DNA of 64,000 bases from Planobispora rosea (GTDB taxonomy: Bacteria; Actinomycetota; Actinomycetes; Streptosporangiales; Streptosporangiaceae): the NCBI RefSeq assembly GCF_014648175.1, contig NZ_BMQP01000007.1:62001-126000 (forward strand). Direction: 5' to 3'. The notes under the pieces are model-generated. The model was not told the origin of the DNA. It did no database searches and worked only from the letters and a program-made list of their open reading frames with translations. This document shows positions 1 through 9,811 of the stretch, one piece after another (the first letter of the stretch is position 1; every line of letters begins with the position of its first letter). Position numbers and translations under genes: made by a program.

Positions 1-1327
1 AGCCCCGGGGCGTCCAGTAGGCCTCGTCCCGGTCGAACCGGGTGACCTTGATCTCCGTCACCCACTTGGTCGCCGAGACGTAGCCGTACAGACCCGGCAC
101 GACCTGCCGGGCGGGGAAGCCGTGGTCGACGGGGAGCGCCTCGCCGTTCATCGCGATCGCCAGGAGGGCGTCCCGGCCGTCCATGACGACGTCGGCCGGG
201 GTGCCGCAGGTCCAGCCGTCGGCGGAGACGCTCAGAAGCATGTCGGCGTCCCTGTGGACGCCCGCCTCGCGCAGGATGTCTGCCAGGCGGGCGCCGAGCC
301 AGCGGGCGTTGCCGATGTACGGCCCGCCGACCTCGTTGGAGACGCAGCAGAGGGTGACGTCGGCCTCCACCAGCGGCCGTTTCATCAGGTCGGCGAAGGT
401 CAGCTCGACCGGCCGGTCGACCATGCCGTGGATCTTCAGGGTCCAGTCGCCGGGGTCGACTCTGGGGACGATGAGAGCGGTGTCCACCCGGTAGAAGTCC
501 CGGTTGGGGGTGAAGAAGGGCGACAGTCCTCTGATCTTGAGGTCGCTCCCGGCGGGGACCGGCCTGGCCGGGAGCGCGGGCGGCGGCAGCGCCACCCCGA
601 CGCGGGCCGCGTCCACCTCGGCGCTGCCGGACAGCAGCCGTCCCGCCACGCCGGTGGCCCCGGCCACGACCACCCCGCCGAGCAGACCGGTCAGCAGCCC
701 GCGCCGGTCGAAGGAGCGGAGGTCCTCCCCGGCCCGCATGACCGGCGGCGCCGCCACGCCGCCCGGCGTCCTCGCCTCCGGCTCGGTTCCCGCCTCCTCC
801 ACGGACCGCGGCGCGGTGGGCCCGGTCTCCGTCCCCAGGCCGAACCAGGGGCGGGGGGCGTCCGGGCCGGAGGCGGCGGAGCGGCGGACGGTCCTGGGGC
901 GGACCAGCCGGGAGAGGGACACCATGCCTGCGGCGACGCCTGCCAGGACCGGGAGGGCGTCGGCCGGGCCCGCCTCGGGACGGGTCAGCGCGGCGGCGAG
1001 GCCGATCGCGCCCAGGGCCGCCAGGGCGGCGTGGCCGTACCGGAGATCGCGGGAGGCCAGGATCCCGGTGCCGGCGGCGAGAGCGGCGAGGACCACGAGG
1101 ACGCCGGAGAGCAGGACGGCCTTGTCGGCCTCGCCGAAGGTCCTGATGGCCCATTCCTTCAGCCAGGACGGGGACAGGTCGACGAGGGCGTCGCCCACCG
1201 TGAGAACAGGGAAGGCCGAGGCCCTCACGAACCCGGCGACCAGCCACGACACCCCGAGCGCCACCGCCCCCGTGACCAGCCCGACCAGTGCCGCGGCCCA
1301 CGCGGGCACGCCCCTGTAGCTCTCCAT
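1..1327 (-). CDS. Membrane-anchored sulfite-oxidase-like molybdopterin oxidoreductase (3' end outside window)
   Basis: Read on the minus strand from ATG at 1327; the frame stays open to the window edge, so the C-terminus is missing (442 codons present). The N-terminal ~220 residues hold four to five hydrophobic segments (for example AALVGLVTGAVALGVSWLVA near residue 11). A linker and a further hydrophobic stretch follow, then a sulfite oxidase/YedY-type Mo-cofactor domain. That domain contains DVTLCCVSNEVGGPYIGNAR, whose Cys is the expected molybdenum ligand, then GWTCGTP and LPVDHGFPARQVVPGLYG. The family binds molybdopterin and does two-electron oxidations or reductions. The catalytic domain is probably outside the membrane next to redox partners, but the substrate is unknown. 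It is transcribed away from rdgB, with a decaying 13-bp repeat array between them. Confidence 0.85.
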   Translation of the reverse strand, partial: MESYRGVPAWAAALVGLVTGAVALGVSWLVAGFVRASAFPVLTVGDALVDLSPSWLKEWAIRTFGEADKAVLLSGVLVVLAALAAGTGILASRDLRYGHAALAALGAIGLAAALTRPEAGPADALPVLAGVAAGMVSLSRLVRPRTVRRSAASGPDAPRPWFGLGTETGPTAPRSVEEAGTEPEARTPGGVAAPPVMRAGEDLRSFDRRGLLTGLLGGVVVAGATGVAGRLLSGSAEVDAARVGVALPPPALPARPVPAGSDLKIRGLSPFFTPNRDFYRVDTALIVPRVDPGDWTLKIHGMVDRPVELTFADLMKRPLVEADVTLCCVSNEVGGPYIGNARWLGARLADILREAGVHRDADMLLSVSADGWTCGTPADVVMDGRDALLAIAMNGEALPVDHGFPARQVVPGLYGYVSATKWVTEIKVTRFDRDEAYWTPRG

Positions 1328-1378
1328 GCTCCAGACGCTACGCCCGCCGGGGCGTGGAGGTTCTTACGCGCTGATTAC

Positions 1379-1469
1379 GCCGGTCGGGCACGCCGGCCGG
1401 GCACGCCAGCCGAGCGCATCAGGCGAGTGCGTCAGACGAGCGGATCGGTCGGGTACTCGGACGCGGGCG
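1379..1469. repeat. Degenerate 13-bp tandem array next to the rdgB stop
   Basis: Unit GCCGGTCGGGCAC (1379-1391) is followed by GCCGGCCGGGCAC (1392-1404) and GCCAGCCGAGCGC (1405-1417). More diverged copies with the same 13-bp phase run on to about 1469, two bases before the rdgB stop codon at 1472-1474. The copies get worse towards the gene, which suggests old slippage. No protein reading is implied. Confidence 0.7.
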
Positions 1470-1471
1470 GG

Positions 1472-2128
1472 TCAGCCGAGCAGCTCGGCCAGGATCGGGG
1501 CGAGCGCGCGGAAGGCGCGGCCCCGGTGGCTGATGGCGTCCTTCTCGGCGGGCGCCAGCTCGGCGGTCGTCCGGTGCTCACCCTCCGGGACGAAGATCGG
1601 GTCATAGCCGAAGCCGCCGGTCCCGCGCGGGGCACGGATGATCACGCCGCGGAGCGCGCCCTCGGTCACCCGCTCCTCCCCCGACGGCAGGGCCAGCGCC
1701 GCCGCGCACGCGAAGTGCGCCCCCCGGTGCGGCTCGGGCACGTCGGAGACCTGGGCCAGCAGCAGATCCAGGTTCGCCTTGTCGTCGCCGTGCGTGCCGG
1801 ACCAGCGGGCCGAGAAGATGCCCGGCATGCCGTTCAGCGCGTCCACGCACAGCCCGGAGTCGTCGGCGATCGCGGGCAGCCCCGACGCACGGGCGACCGC
1901 GTGCGCCTTCAGCAGGGCGTTCTCGGCGAAGGTCAGGCCGGTCTCGGGGACGTCGCCGATCTCCGGGAACTCCTCCAGGCCCACGATCTCCACCGGCACC
2001 GCGGCCTCGGCCAGGATGCGACGGAGCTCGGTGATCTTCCCGCCGTTCCGCGTGGCCAGAACGGCCCGGGCGGGCGCCGTGTCCTCGCGCCCGCCGTACC
2101 CGCCGTGCCCGCCGGTCCGCTCGTTCAC
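1472..2128 (-). CDS. rdgB: RdgB/HAM1 non-canonical purine NTP pyrophosphatase
   Basis: 218 aa from a GTG at 2128. It hydrolyses dITP, dXTP and ITP to monophosphates, cleaning the nucleotide pool in the cytoplasm. Family signatures are present: [13 protein letters not shown] near the N-terminus, the acidic IADDSGL motif, FSARWSG, the [15 protein letters not shown] loop and the late DAISHRGRA motif. The GTG overlaps the rph stop as GTGA, so translation is probably coupled to rph. The pair rph-rdgB is a common bacterial arrangement. Length and motifs are normal. The short N-terminal Gly-rich stretch ([12 protein letters not shown]) before the Rossmann-like start is not conserved in the family and could be lineage-specific. 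Confidence 0.95.
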   Translation of the reverse strand: MNERTGGHGGYGGREDTAPARAVLATRNGGKITELRRILAEAAVPVEIVGLEEFPEIGDVPETGLTFAENALLKAHAVARASGLPAIADDSGLCVDALNGMPGIFSARWSGTHGDDKANLDLLLAQVSDVPEPHRGAHFACAAALALPSGEERVTEGALRGVIIRAPRGTGGFGYDPIFVPEGEHRTTAELAPAEKDAISHRGRAFRALAPILAELLG

Positions 2129-2841
2129 GCGAGCGCCTCCTTCTGCAGGCGGGTCAGCTCGGCGCAGCCGGCGATGCCGAGGTCGAGCAGCTGGTCGAGC
2201 GCGCCCCGGTTGAACGGCTTGCCCTCGGCGGTGCCCTGGACCTCGACGAACTCCCCCGAGCCGGTCATCACGACGTTCATGTCCGTCTCGGCGGCGACGT
2301 CCTCGGTGTAGCAGAGGTCGAGGAGCGGGACGGAGCCGACGACCCCGACCGAGACCGCGGCGACCGAACCGATCAGGGGGTCGCCCTTGCACATCTTCCG
2401 CTCCCGCATCCAGCGGATCGCGTCGGCCAGCGCGACGTACGCGCCGGTGATGGCGGCGGTCCGGGTGCCGCCGTCGGCCTGGAGCACGTCGCAGTCGATC
2501 AGGACGGAGTTCTCGCCCAGGAGCCTGTAGTCGACGCAGGCCCGCAGGGACCGGCCGATCAGGCGGGAGATCTCGTGCGTCCGGCCGCCGATCTTGCCGC
2601 GTACCGACTCGCGGTCGTTGCGGGTGTTGGTGGCCCGCGGCAGCATGGCGTACTCGGCGGTCACCCAGCCCTGGCCGCTGCCCTTGCGCCAGCGTGGCAC
2701 GCTGTCCTGGACCGAGGCGGCGCACAGCACCTTGGTGCCGCCGAACTCGACGAGCACCGAACCCTCGGCGTGGGCGAGCCAGCCCCGGGTGATGGTCACC
2801 GGGCGGAGTTGATCGGGAGTACGTCCGTCTGCACGAGCCAT
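2125..2841 (-). CDS. rph: Ribonuclease PH
   Basis: 238 aa. It is a phosphate-dependent 3'-5' exoribonuclease that trims tRNA 3' ends, and works as a hexamer. The N-terminus [20 protein letters not shown] is the family signature, and [35 protein letters not shown] and [20 protein letters not shown] follow in the expected order. ATG at 2841 is preferred because AGGGTGAT lies about five bases upstream. A GTG at 2850 overlaps the stop of the upstream MBL gene (GTGA) and would add three residues. It sits between the MBL hydrolase and rdgB in a tight minus-strand operon. Confidence 0.95.
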   Translation of the reverse strand: MARADGRTPDQLRPVTITRGWLAHAEGSVLVEFGGTKVLCAASVQDSVPRWRKGSGQGWVTAEYAMLPRATNTRNDRESVRGKIGGRTHEISRLIGRSLRACVDYRLLGENSVLIDCDVLQADGGTRTAAITGAYVALADAIRWMRERKMCKGDPLIGSVAAVSVGVVGSVPLLDLCYTEDVAAETDMNVVMTGSGEFVEVQGTAEGKPFNRGALDQLLDLGIAGCAELTRLQKEALA

Positions 2842-2846
2842 GGGAA

Positions 2847-3599
2847 TCACCCTAGGTCATATACCGCCCCGCTCCGCGCCAGCTCGACGCGCCCGCCGAA
2901 ACCGCCCCGGGAGGCGTCTTCGAGGATGCGGTTCTTGTCGTACCAGGGGACGAGGTGGGTCAGCACCAGGGTGTCCGCGGCCGCCTTGGCGGCGTGCTCG
3001 GCGGCCTGCCGGCCGTTGAGGTGCAGGTTGCGCGGGAGGTCCGGCTCGTCGAGGTAGGACGCCTCGCACAACATCACGTCGGCTCCGGCCGCAAGCCTGA
3101 CCAGCTCGCCGGACTCCCCGGTGTCCCCGGAGTAGGCCACCGACCGGCCGCCGTGGGAGATCCGGAACCCGTAGGTCTCGACCGGGTGGTTCACCCGGGC
3201 GGCGGCCACCGCGAAGGGCCCGACCTCGAAGACGCCGGGCGTGAGCCGTACGAAGTCGAAGGCCGTCTCCAGTCCCGGCTCCTCGGGCATGCCGTAGGCG
3301 GCGGCCAGGCGCCGGGAGGCGTCGGCGGGCGCGTAGACCGGGATCTTCCTGAACGGGCCGTCCGGGGAGTAGGTGCGCACCACGTGGTAGGGGCACAGGT
3401 CCAGGCAGTGGTCGGCGTGCAGGTGGGACAGGCAGATGGCGTCCACGTCGTAGAGGCCGATGTGCCGCTGGAGCGCGCCCAGCGCGCCGCTGCCGAAGTC
3501 GATCAGCATGCGGAAGCCCTCGGCCTCCAGCAGGTAGCAGGATGAGGGACTGTCCGGACCGGGGAAGCTTCCCGAGCACCCGACGATCGTCAATTTCAC
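2847..3599 (-). CDS. MBL-fold metallo-hydrolase (RNase Z / cyclic-nucleotide phosphodiesterase-like)
   Basis: 250 aa. N-terminal [20 protein letters not shown] is the typical opening of this subgroup. The metal site [12 protein letters not shown] gives HxHxDH, and later residues include [21 protein letters not shown] and [10 protein letters not shown]. The orthologous position in mycobacteria (Rv1339, from memory) is an MBL protein for which cAMP phosphodiesterase activity has been reported. Whether this copy acts on cAMP, RNA or another phosphodiester cannot be told from the sequence. It is first in the MBL-rph-rdgB run; its stop overlaps a possible rph GTG. The start has the usual ATG with an upstream AGGAGGCCGCC stretch. 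Confidence 0.88.
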   Translation of the reverse strand: MKLTIVGCSGSFPGPDSPSSCYLLEAEGFRMLIDFGSGALGALQRHIGLYDVDAICLSHLHADHCLDLCPYHVVRTYSPDGPFRKIPVYAPADASRRLAAAYGMPEEPGLETAFDFVRLTPGVFEVGPFAVAAARVNHPVETYGFRISHGGRSVAYSGDTGESGELVRLAAGADVMLCEASYLDEPDLPRNLHLNGRQAAEHAAKAAADTLVLTHLVPWYDKNRILEDASRGGFGGRVELARSGAVYDLG

Positions 3600-3679
3600 G
3601 GCGGCCTCCTGTTCGGTGCGACGCCACGCGTCGCGCTCGGGCGCTGGTGACCCCGCGCCCTGTTGTCGTACGGCGCTAC

Positions 3680-3708
3680 GCCTCGGCTCGCCCCCTCGCG
3701 GCCGAGGC
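3680..3708. terminator. Hairpin just after murI
   Basis: Perfect 8-bp arms GCCTCGGC (3680-3687) and GCCGAGGC (3701-3708) with a 13-nt loop, five bases beyond the murI stop. There is no clear T tract, as is common for actinobacterial terminators. Could also be a 3' mRNA stabiliser. Confidence 0.45.
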
Positions 3709-3712
3709 GGGA

Positions 3713-4570
3713 TCAGGGATGCTGCCCGTTGCCCGCGGCGCCTCCCGCCGCCGCGAGTTCCGCGAGCTCCGGGAGCTCCGCGAGCTCGACCGCCTGGATC
3801 TCCGGGCCGAGGAACCTCCGTCCCAGCTGGGCGAAGAGTCCGGTGTCCCCGGTGGTGCGGAACATGTGCCGGGGCGTGCCGGGGGTGGCGGCCAGGCCTC
3901 GGTCATGCAGGATCCGGAAGACGTCCTTGGCGGTCTCGTCCGCGCTGGACACCAAGGTGACACCGTCACCCGCGACGTAGGAGATGGCGCCGGTGAGCAG
4001 AGGGTAGTGGGTGCAGCCCAGGATGAGTGTGTCGCAGCCGTCGCTCAGTACGGGCTCCAGGTATTCGCGGATGACGTCGATGAGCTCGTCGCTCATCGTC
4101 TCGCCGCGCTCGACGAACTCCACCAGCCGGGGTGCGGCCACCCCGGTCAGGCGGATGTCGGGCGCGGCGGCGAAGGCGTCCTGGTACGCCATCGACTCGA
4201 TGGTGGCCCTGGTCCCGATGACCCCGACCCGGCCGTTGCGGGTGGCCCGCACGGCCCGGCGGGTCGCCGGCTGAATCACCTCCACGACCGGCACGTCGTA
4301 ACGCTCCCGGGCGTCGCGGAGCACCGCCGCGCTCGCGCTGTTGCAGGCGATCACCAGCATTTTGACGTCGTGCTCGACGAGGTGGTCCATCACCTCCAGG
4401 GCGTAGGAGCGCACCTGCGCGATGGACTTGGGTCCGTACGGCTGCCGCGCGGTGTCGGCCACGTAGAAGATCGACTCGCTGGGAAGCTGGTCGATGATCG
4501 CCCTGGCCACCGTGAGGCCGCCCACGCCACTGTCAAAGATTCCGATACTCGCTTGCGACACGGTTCCCAA
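3713..4570 (-). CDS. murI: Glutamate racemase
   Basis: 285 aa from a TTG at 4570, or 282 aa from GTG at 4561; neither has a strong ribosome site. Converts L- to D-glutamate for peptidoglycan. Diagnostic motifs are [22 protein letters not shown], the first catalytic cysteine in VIACNSASA, and the second in [11 protein letters not shown]. The C-terminus is a low-complexity tail ([18 protein letters not shown]) encoded by short GAGCTC-rich repeats and goes beyond the usual ~265 residues. It is followed by the MBL-rph-rdgB genes on the same strand. Confidence 0.95.
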   Translation of the reverse strand: MGTVSQASIGIFDSGVGGLTVARAIIDQLPSESIFYVADTARQPYGPKSIAQVRSYALEVMDHLVEHDVKMLVIACNSASAAVLRDARERYDVPVVEVIQPATRRAVRATRNGRVGVIGTRATIESMAYQDAFAAAPDIRLTGVAAPRLVEFVERGETMSDELIDVIREYLEPVLSDGCDTLILGCTHYPLLTGAISYVAGDGVTLVSSADETAKDVFRILHDRGLAATPGTPRHMFRTTGDTGLFAQLGRRFLGPEIQAVELAELPELAELAAAGGAAGNGQHP

Positions 4571-4614
4571 GGGTAGGCGACCTGGGAAGAACGCTCACGG
4601 TAAGAATCCTCACA

Positions 4615-4655
4615 ACCCCTGTTGCGCCGATCACATGGCGTGGCGCCACAGGGGT
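4615..4655. terminator. Hairpin between the thioesterase and murI
   Basis: Arms ACCCCTGTTGCGCC (4615-4628) and GGCGCCACAGGGGT (4642-4655) pair over 14 positions with one mismatch and a 13-nt loop. It lies 22 bases after the thioesterase stop and before the murI start, so it probably ends the thioesterase transcript. Confidence 0.55.
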
Positions 4656-4677
4656 GACGGCGCCGCGGGCGGCGGGT

Positions 4678-5469
4678 TCAGCCCCGGCCGACGCGGGCCA
4701 GCTGACGGGACTGGGCGACGAGCCGGCCGGCGGAGTCCCAGACCTCGACCTCCTCGTCGAACCAGCCGTCGCTGATCATCCGGCCGCTGCCCAGGAGGGT
4801 GAGCCAGCCGGGGGCGGGCAGCGCGCGCAGGTGCCAGGTGAGGTCCACGGTCGGGGCCCAGCCGCGGGCTCCGGCGGAGAAGACCACCGGCGGAAGCGCG
4901 TCCACCGCCAGGGCGAGGACGTAGGGATCGGGGTCCTGCGGCTCGGCCATCCGGAAGTAGGCGCGGCTCTCGGGGCGGCCGGTGGGGTTGCCGGTGAGCC
5001 AGCCGATGGTGGGCGGGTCGAACGCCATGTCGATCTGGGCGTTGAACGTCATGTTCGACTCGGGCTTGGGGTCGGGCAGCTTGACGCACTCCCCGACGGG
5101 CGGCATGGCGGCCGACGGCCGGTCCGTCCACTCGGGGGTCACGTCGGCGAGGGTGGCGGTGGTGACCAGCGTCTCGATGAAGGACTTGTCGCCCTGGACG
5201 AGGGTGGCGCGGGTCATCGTCGCGGTGCGGCCGGTCTTGATCTGCTCCAGCCGTACCCGGGCCGGTCCCGGCTGGGGCGCGCGCAGGAACTGCGCGCTGG
5301 TGGTCACCGGGTGCTCGTGCGGGGAGGCGTCCACGACGGCGCGCAGGATCGCGGCCATCAGGTAACCGCCGTTGAGCGGCCCGCCGATGGAGTAGCCGGG
5401 ATCCAGGCACACGTCGTAGGTGGTCTCGTCCACCCGGATCGCCTGCGTCGCCTCGTCGAACTTCGTCAT
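4678..5469 (-). CDS. Acyl-CoA thioesterase, double hotdog (TesB-like) family
   Basis: 263 aa from ATG at 5469, chosen because GGGGAG stands just upstream and the frame before it is Arg-rich and unlike a protein N-terminus. Hotdog features: GYSIGGPLNGGYLMAAILRA, then TSAQFLRAPQPGPARVRLEQ in the first half and a second half with SRAYFRMAEPQDPDPYVLAL and TVDLTWHLRALP. This two-domain thioesterase-like family hydrolyses acyl-CoA thioesters; chain length is unknown. It stands alone, with an AT-rich 308-bp upstream region shared with a divergent DUF3352 gene, and lies where mycobacteria carry a rhomboid gene between cysM and murI. Confidence 0.85.
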   Translation of the reverse strand: MTKFDEATQAIRVDETTYDVCLDPGYSIGGPLNGGYLMAAILRAVVDASPHEHPVTTSAQFLRAPQPGPARVRLEQIKTGRTATMTRATLVQGDKSFIETLVTTATLADVTPEWTDRPSAAMPPVGECVKLPDPKPESNMTFNAQIDMAFDPPTIGWLTGNPTGRPESRAYFRMAEPQDPDPYVLALAVDALPPVVFSAGARGWAPTVDLTWHLRALPAPGWLTLLGSGRMISDGWFDEEVEVWDSAGRLVAQSRQLARVGRG

Positions 5470-5777
5470 CTGCTCCCCACTGGCTCGCGCTGTCCGGCGG
5501 CGGGGACGGCTGCGGCGCCGTACGGCCGCCGCGTCCTCCCGCCCGGGTCCGGATCCGGGCATGTCTCCGGAACACCGTACCGAACCTTATTCTAGTGGTT
5601 AGACTTTACCCTTCTTTCCCCTTCCTAGGTGCTATGCGCCACATATCCTCATGGGGGCTAGAAGCAGGGGCGATTCCCCATTAGACGCCCCAAGCGCACA
5701 GTTAGTTCGTTGCAAGTCGTTCGCTAGAAACATGCACTAGCTTCTTCCTATCCGCGAAGTCCACATTGTGAGTGAGC
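5470..5777. promoter_or_regulatory. 308-bp divergent promoter region, AT-richer, CTAG-rich
   Basis: No gene is visible. It separates the thioesterase (minus) from the DUF3352 gene (plus) and must hold both promoters. From about 5580 composition drops to roughly half GC, in sharp contrast to the flanks. CTAG, a rare tetranucleotide in most bacteria, occurs five times (5592, 5625, 5658, 5724, 5737). Two of these are within GCTAGAA (5657 and 5723). No confident -35/-10 pair could be fixed by eye. Confidence 0.5.
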
Positions 5778-7664
5778 ATGTCTGCCAACAATCCCCCCGA
5801 CCAGTTCCCCCCGCCGGGCGCGCAGCCCGACCGGACGATCGCTTACCGTCGGAACGAGGGTGCGCAGCAGCACGACCAGCCGCACACCCAGGCCTACCCC
5901 CAGCCGGGGGGCTATCCGTCCCAGGGCGGCGGCTACCCGCAGGGCCAGCCCGGACACCCCCAGCAGGGCGGATACCAGCAGCCTTCCTCCCCCTACGGTC
6001 AGCAGGCGCAGCAGCCCTACGGCCAGCAGCCCCAGCAGCCCTACGGGCAGCATGCGTACGGCCAGCAGTCCTCCCCCTACGGTCAGCAGGCACAGCAGCC
6101 CTACGGCCAGCAGCCCCAGCAGCCCTACGGGCAGCAGGCGTACGGCCAGCAGGCCTACAACCAGCAGCCCGGATGGCAGCAGAGCGGCCCCGACTTCCTG
6201 GGCTCCGGGCAGCCGCCCGCCGCACCCCGGCGCAAGGGCGGCAAGGGCTGGGTCATCGCGGTGGTCTCCGCGCTCGTGGTGGCCCTGCTGGGCGGCGGCG
6301 GGTACTACGCGGTCAACCTGCTCAGCGGTGGCGGCACCCAGCCCGAGCAGGTGCTCCCCGGGACCGCCTTCGGTTACGCCCGGATCGACCTCGACCCGGC
6401 CGCGAACCAGAAGCTGGCGCTGTACGAGATCGCCAAGAAGTTCACCGTCACCAAGGACTCCTTCACCGGCGACGACCCGCGCAAGTCCTTCTTCGACATG
6501 GTCAAGAAGGACAATGAGGACCTGAGCAAGGTGGACTACGCCGCCGACATCGAGCCGTGGCTCGGCTCCCGCGTCGGCGCGGCCTTCCTCCCGCCGGCCA
6601 AGAGCGGCGAGGAGCCCGGCATCGTGGTCGCCGTCCAGGTCACCGACCAGGACAAGGCCAAGGCCGGGATCGCCAAGCTGATGGGCGGGGAGAAGTACGG
6701 CATCGCGTTCCGTGAGGACTACGCGCTGATCACCCCGACCCAGGCCGAGGCCGACAAGGCCGTCACCGCCGCGCCGCTGTCGGAGAACGCCAACTTCACC
6801 GCCGACCAGAGCGACCTCGGCGAGCCCGGCGTCCTGTCCCTCTGGATGGACGCGGGCAAGGTCGCCGAGCTCGTCCCCGACCTGGCCAGCCAGGACCCGG
6901 CCACCCTCGCCAAGATCAAGAACGTCCGCGTGGCCGCGGCGCTCCGCTTCGACGGCAACTACGTCGAGATCGCCGGCGTCACCCGTGGCGCCCAGGACCT
7001 CGGCATGGGCGACGCCGAGCCCTCCCGGATCGGCGACCTGCCGGCCTCCACCGCCGCGGCGGTCTCCGTCTCCGGACTCGGCGAGGCGATCAGCAAGCAG
7101 TGGGCCGAGCTGACGAAGATGGCCGGTCAGGGCGGCGACCAGACCTTCCAGCAGTTCGTCGACCAGGCCCAGCAGAAGTACGGTCTGGCGCTCCCCGCCG
7201 ACCTGCAGACCCTGCTCGGCACCAACCTCACCCTGGCCCTGGACTCCAACGGCCTCGACGCCAACGCGCCCAAGTTCGGCGCGCGGATCGCCACCGACCC
7301 GGCCAAGGCCCAGGAGGTCGTCGGCAAGATCGAGAAGTTCCTCGCCGACAGCGGGACCGCCGTCCCGCAGATCGCCAAGGTGCCCGGCGACGGCGTCCTC
7401 GTCCTGGCCAGCGACCAGGCCTACGCGGCCGAGCTCGCCAAGGACGGCAGCCTGGCCGACAGCGAGAGCTTCCAGCTCGCCGTCCCGAACGCCGCCGACG
7501 CGACCTTCGCCGCCTACGTGGACCTCGACAAGATCGAGAAGTTCTACCTCGAGAACCTCCAGGGCGACGAGAAGGCCAATCTCCAGGTCCTGCGGGCCGT
7601 CGGCATCAGCGGCTCCCAGGACGGCGGCAACGCGGACTTCTCCATGCGGCTGCTGTTCAACTGA
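5778..7664 (+). CDS. DUF3352 membrane-anchored protein with Q/P/G/Y-rich cytoplasmic repeats
   Basis: 628 aa from ATG at 5778 (a GTG six bases upstream is possible). Residues ~1-150 are disordered and rich in Gln, Pro, Gly and Tyr, with PYGQQ-type repeats. A single transmembrane segment, [20 protein letters not shown], follows. The rest (~450 aa) matches DUF3352 as remembered: [20 protein letters not shown], a repeated two-lobe fold and an ending SMRLLFN. The large domain would be outside the cell. Function is unknown. The prolyl/glutaminyl cytoplasmic tail resembles those of actinobacterial proteins that bind or cluster other proteins, which is inference. Single gene with its own promoter and a strong terminator. 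Confidence 0.85.
   Translation: MSANNPPDQFPPPGAQPDRTIAYRRNEGAQQHDQPHTQAYPQPGGYPSQGGGYPQGQPGHPQQGGYQQPSSPYGQQAQQPYGQQPQQPYGQHAYGQQSSPYGQQAQQPYGQQPQQPYGQQAYGQQAYNQQPGWQQSGPDFLGSGQPPAAPRRKGGKGWVIAVVSALVVALLGGGGYYAVNLLSGGGTQPEQVLPGTAFGYARIDLDPAANQKLALYEIAKKFTVTKDSFTGDDPRKSFFDMVKKDNEDLSKVDYAADIEPWLGSRVGAAFLPPAKSGEEPGIVVAVQVTDQDKAKAGIAKLMGGEKYGIAFREDYALITPTQAEADKAVTAAPLSENANFTADQSDLGEPGVLSLWMDAGKVAELVPDLASQDPATLAKIKNVRVAAALRFDGNYVEIAGVTRGAQDLGMGDAEPSRIGDLPASTAAAVSVSGLGEAISKQWAELTKMAGQGGDQTFQQFVDQAQQKYGLALPADLQTLLGTNLTLALDSNGLDANAPKFGARIATDPAKAQEVVGKIEKFLADSGTAVPQIAKVPGDGVLVLASDQAYAAELAKDGSLADSESFQLAVPNAADATFAAYVDLDKIEKFYLENLQGDEKANLQVLRAVGISGSQDGGNADFSMRLLFN
5985..6152 (+). repeat. 84-bp tandem duplication inside the DUF3352 gene
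   Basis: 5985-6068 and 6069-6152 are near-identical 84-bp copies (28 codons) encoding [20 protein letters not shown] and what follows. Copy 1 reads HAYGQQ where copy 2 reads QAYGQQ. The duplication keeps the frame, and within each copy a shorter PYGQQ/PQQ motif repeats. Confidence 0.85.
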
Positions 7665-7704
7665 CGGATGGGGCCCACCGACGGTGGGGCCGCAAACACG
7701 AAGA

Positions 7705-7739
7705 GGGCGGGCGTCCCGACGGGGCGCCCGCCCCCTTTT
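7705..7739. terminator. Rho-independent terminator after the DUF3352 gene
   Basis: Arms GGGCGGGCGTCCC (7705-7717) and GGGGCGCCCGCCC (7721-7733) form a 13-bp stem with one G-U pair and a GAC loop, followed by CCTTTT. It lies 40 bp past the stop and also faces the convergent cysM gene. Confidence 0.85.
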
Positions 7740-7791
7740 CGTCCGTGCGCCGGCCCGGGGTCGGCCCGGGTCTTCGGCGGGGATGCCGGGC

Positions 7792-9041
<1,250 letters not shown>

Positions 9042-9125
9042 CGCGGGTCAGTCTCCTTATGTCGTCGGGGGATCGCCCACCGGATCAGAACACCGGGGGG
9101 AGAGAGAGGATTCCAGGACCGCCGG

Positions 9126-9263
9126 TCAGCGACAGTCGTAGACGACGGAGAAGGGGGTGTGCCCGAACAGGAAGTTCTGCACGGGTGCGAGACCCGCCCG
9201 CCGGACCCGGGCACCGGGACGCGCGCACGCGACGTCCTCGTGGGTCGGATCGGAGGTCTGCAT
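9126..9263 (-). CDS. Small unknown protein (45 aa) between mec and cysO
   Basis: Open from ATG at 9263 (an in-frame start at 9311 would give 61 aa). Sequence begins MQTSDPTHEDVACARPG and ends FLFGHTPFSVVYDC plus Arg. Third codon positions are mostly G/C, as in the neighbouring genes, which supports translation. It lies on the same strand, 98 bp after mec and 84 bp before cysO. It has two cysteines, one next to the C-terminus, and no recognisable domain. It may be a leader or small partner of the cysteine genes. I do not recognise the family. Confidence 0.45.
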   Translation of the reverse strand: MQTSDPTHEDVACARPGARVRRAGLAPVQNFLFGHTPFSVVYDCR

Positions 9264-9313
9264 GACGGTCAGTTTACCCAATCGGATTCTTGTCTCCCAC
9301 GGCCGTATCACGT

Positions 9314-9373
9314 GCCGGACATCACACCCGGGCGCCGGACATCACACCCGGGCGCCGGGCATCACACCTGCGT
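9314..9373. repeat. 20-bp tandem repeat across the mec stop codon
   Basis: Unit GCCGGACATCACACCCGGGC occurs perfectly at 9314-9333 and 9334-9353, and a diverged third copy at 9354-9373 contains the last codons and stop of mec. The copies therefore multiply the TGA context downstream of the gene. Confidence 0.85.
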
Positions 9374-9778
9374 GATCGTGACCTCCTCCTCGGTCACCAC
9401 CCCGTCGACGATGCGGTAGGACCGCAGCTCCACGTTCTCCTCCAGCTCCTCGCGGGTGGAGACCAGCACGTAGTGGGCGTTCGGCTCGGAGGCGTAGCTG
9501 ATGTCGGTGCGCGAGGGGTATGCCTCGGTGGAGGTGTGGGAGTGGTAGATGACCACCGGCTCCTCGTCCCGGTCGTCCATCTCGCGCCAGACCCGGAGCT
9601 GTTCCATGGAGTCGAACCGGTAGAAGGTGGGCGAACGCTCGGCGTTCTCCATCGGAATGAACCGGACGGGGGTGTCCGAACCCTCGGGGCCCGCGATCAC
9701 TCCACAGGCCTCGTCCGGGTGGTCCGCCCGGGCGTGCGCGATGATCTTCTCAACCAGTTCCTGCGAGATCGTCAACAT
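9362..9778 (-). CDS. mec: Mec-type JAMM/MPN zinc protease
   Basis: 138 aa. The JAMM centre is complete: Glu23 (PDEACGV), His79 and His81 in YHSHTSTEAY, and Ser89/Asp92 in PSRTD. In mycobacteria Mec hydrolyses the CysO-Cys adduct, freeing cysteine and regenerating the carrier. In related thiocarboxylate systems (QbsD acting on QbsE) a JAMM protein instead trims residues after the diglycine. With CysO ending GG-Ser-Arg here, this enzyme may do both jobs (inference). The gene lies 21 bp after DUF2017 in the clpS-DUF2017-mec-cysO-cysM order. Confidence 0.92.
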   Translation of the reverse strand: MLTISQELVEKIIAHARADHPDEACGVIAGPEGSDTPVRFIPMENAERSPTFYRFDSMEQLRVWREMDDRDEEPVVIYHSHTSTEAYPSRTDISYASEPNAHYVLVSTREELEENVELRSYRIVDGVVTEEEVTITQV

Positions 9779-9787
9779 GTCTGGAAG

Positions 9788-9811
9788 CTACCAAAGGGCC
9801 TACCAGAGGGC
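9788..9811. repeat. 12-bp direct repeat at the DUF2017 stop
   Basis: CTACCAAAGGGC (9788-9799) and CTACCAGAGGGC (9800-9811). The CTA at 9800-9802 is the TAG stop of the DUF2017 gene; the duplication supplies a second in-frame TAG 12 bases later. Confidence 0.7.

Noticed and set aside
122..2311. Long plus-strand open frame (729 aa) over the oxidoreductase, rdgB and rph genes
   Set aside because: It is Gly/Arg/Ala-rich with no domain, and lies over clear minus-strand genes whose motifs are intact. Long shadow frames are expected at this GC content.
9334..9373. The mec 3' repeats as extra coding sequence
   Set aside because: They follow the stop codon and carry further TGA triplets; no frame continues.
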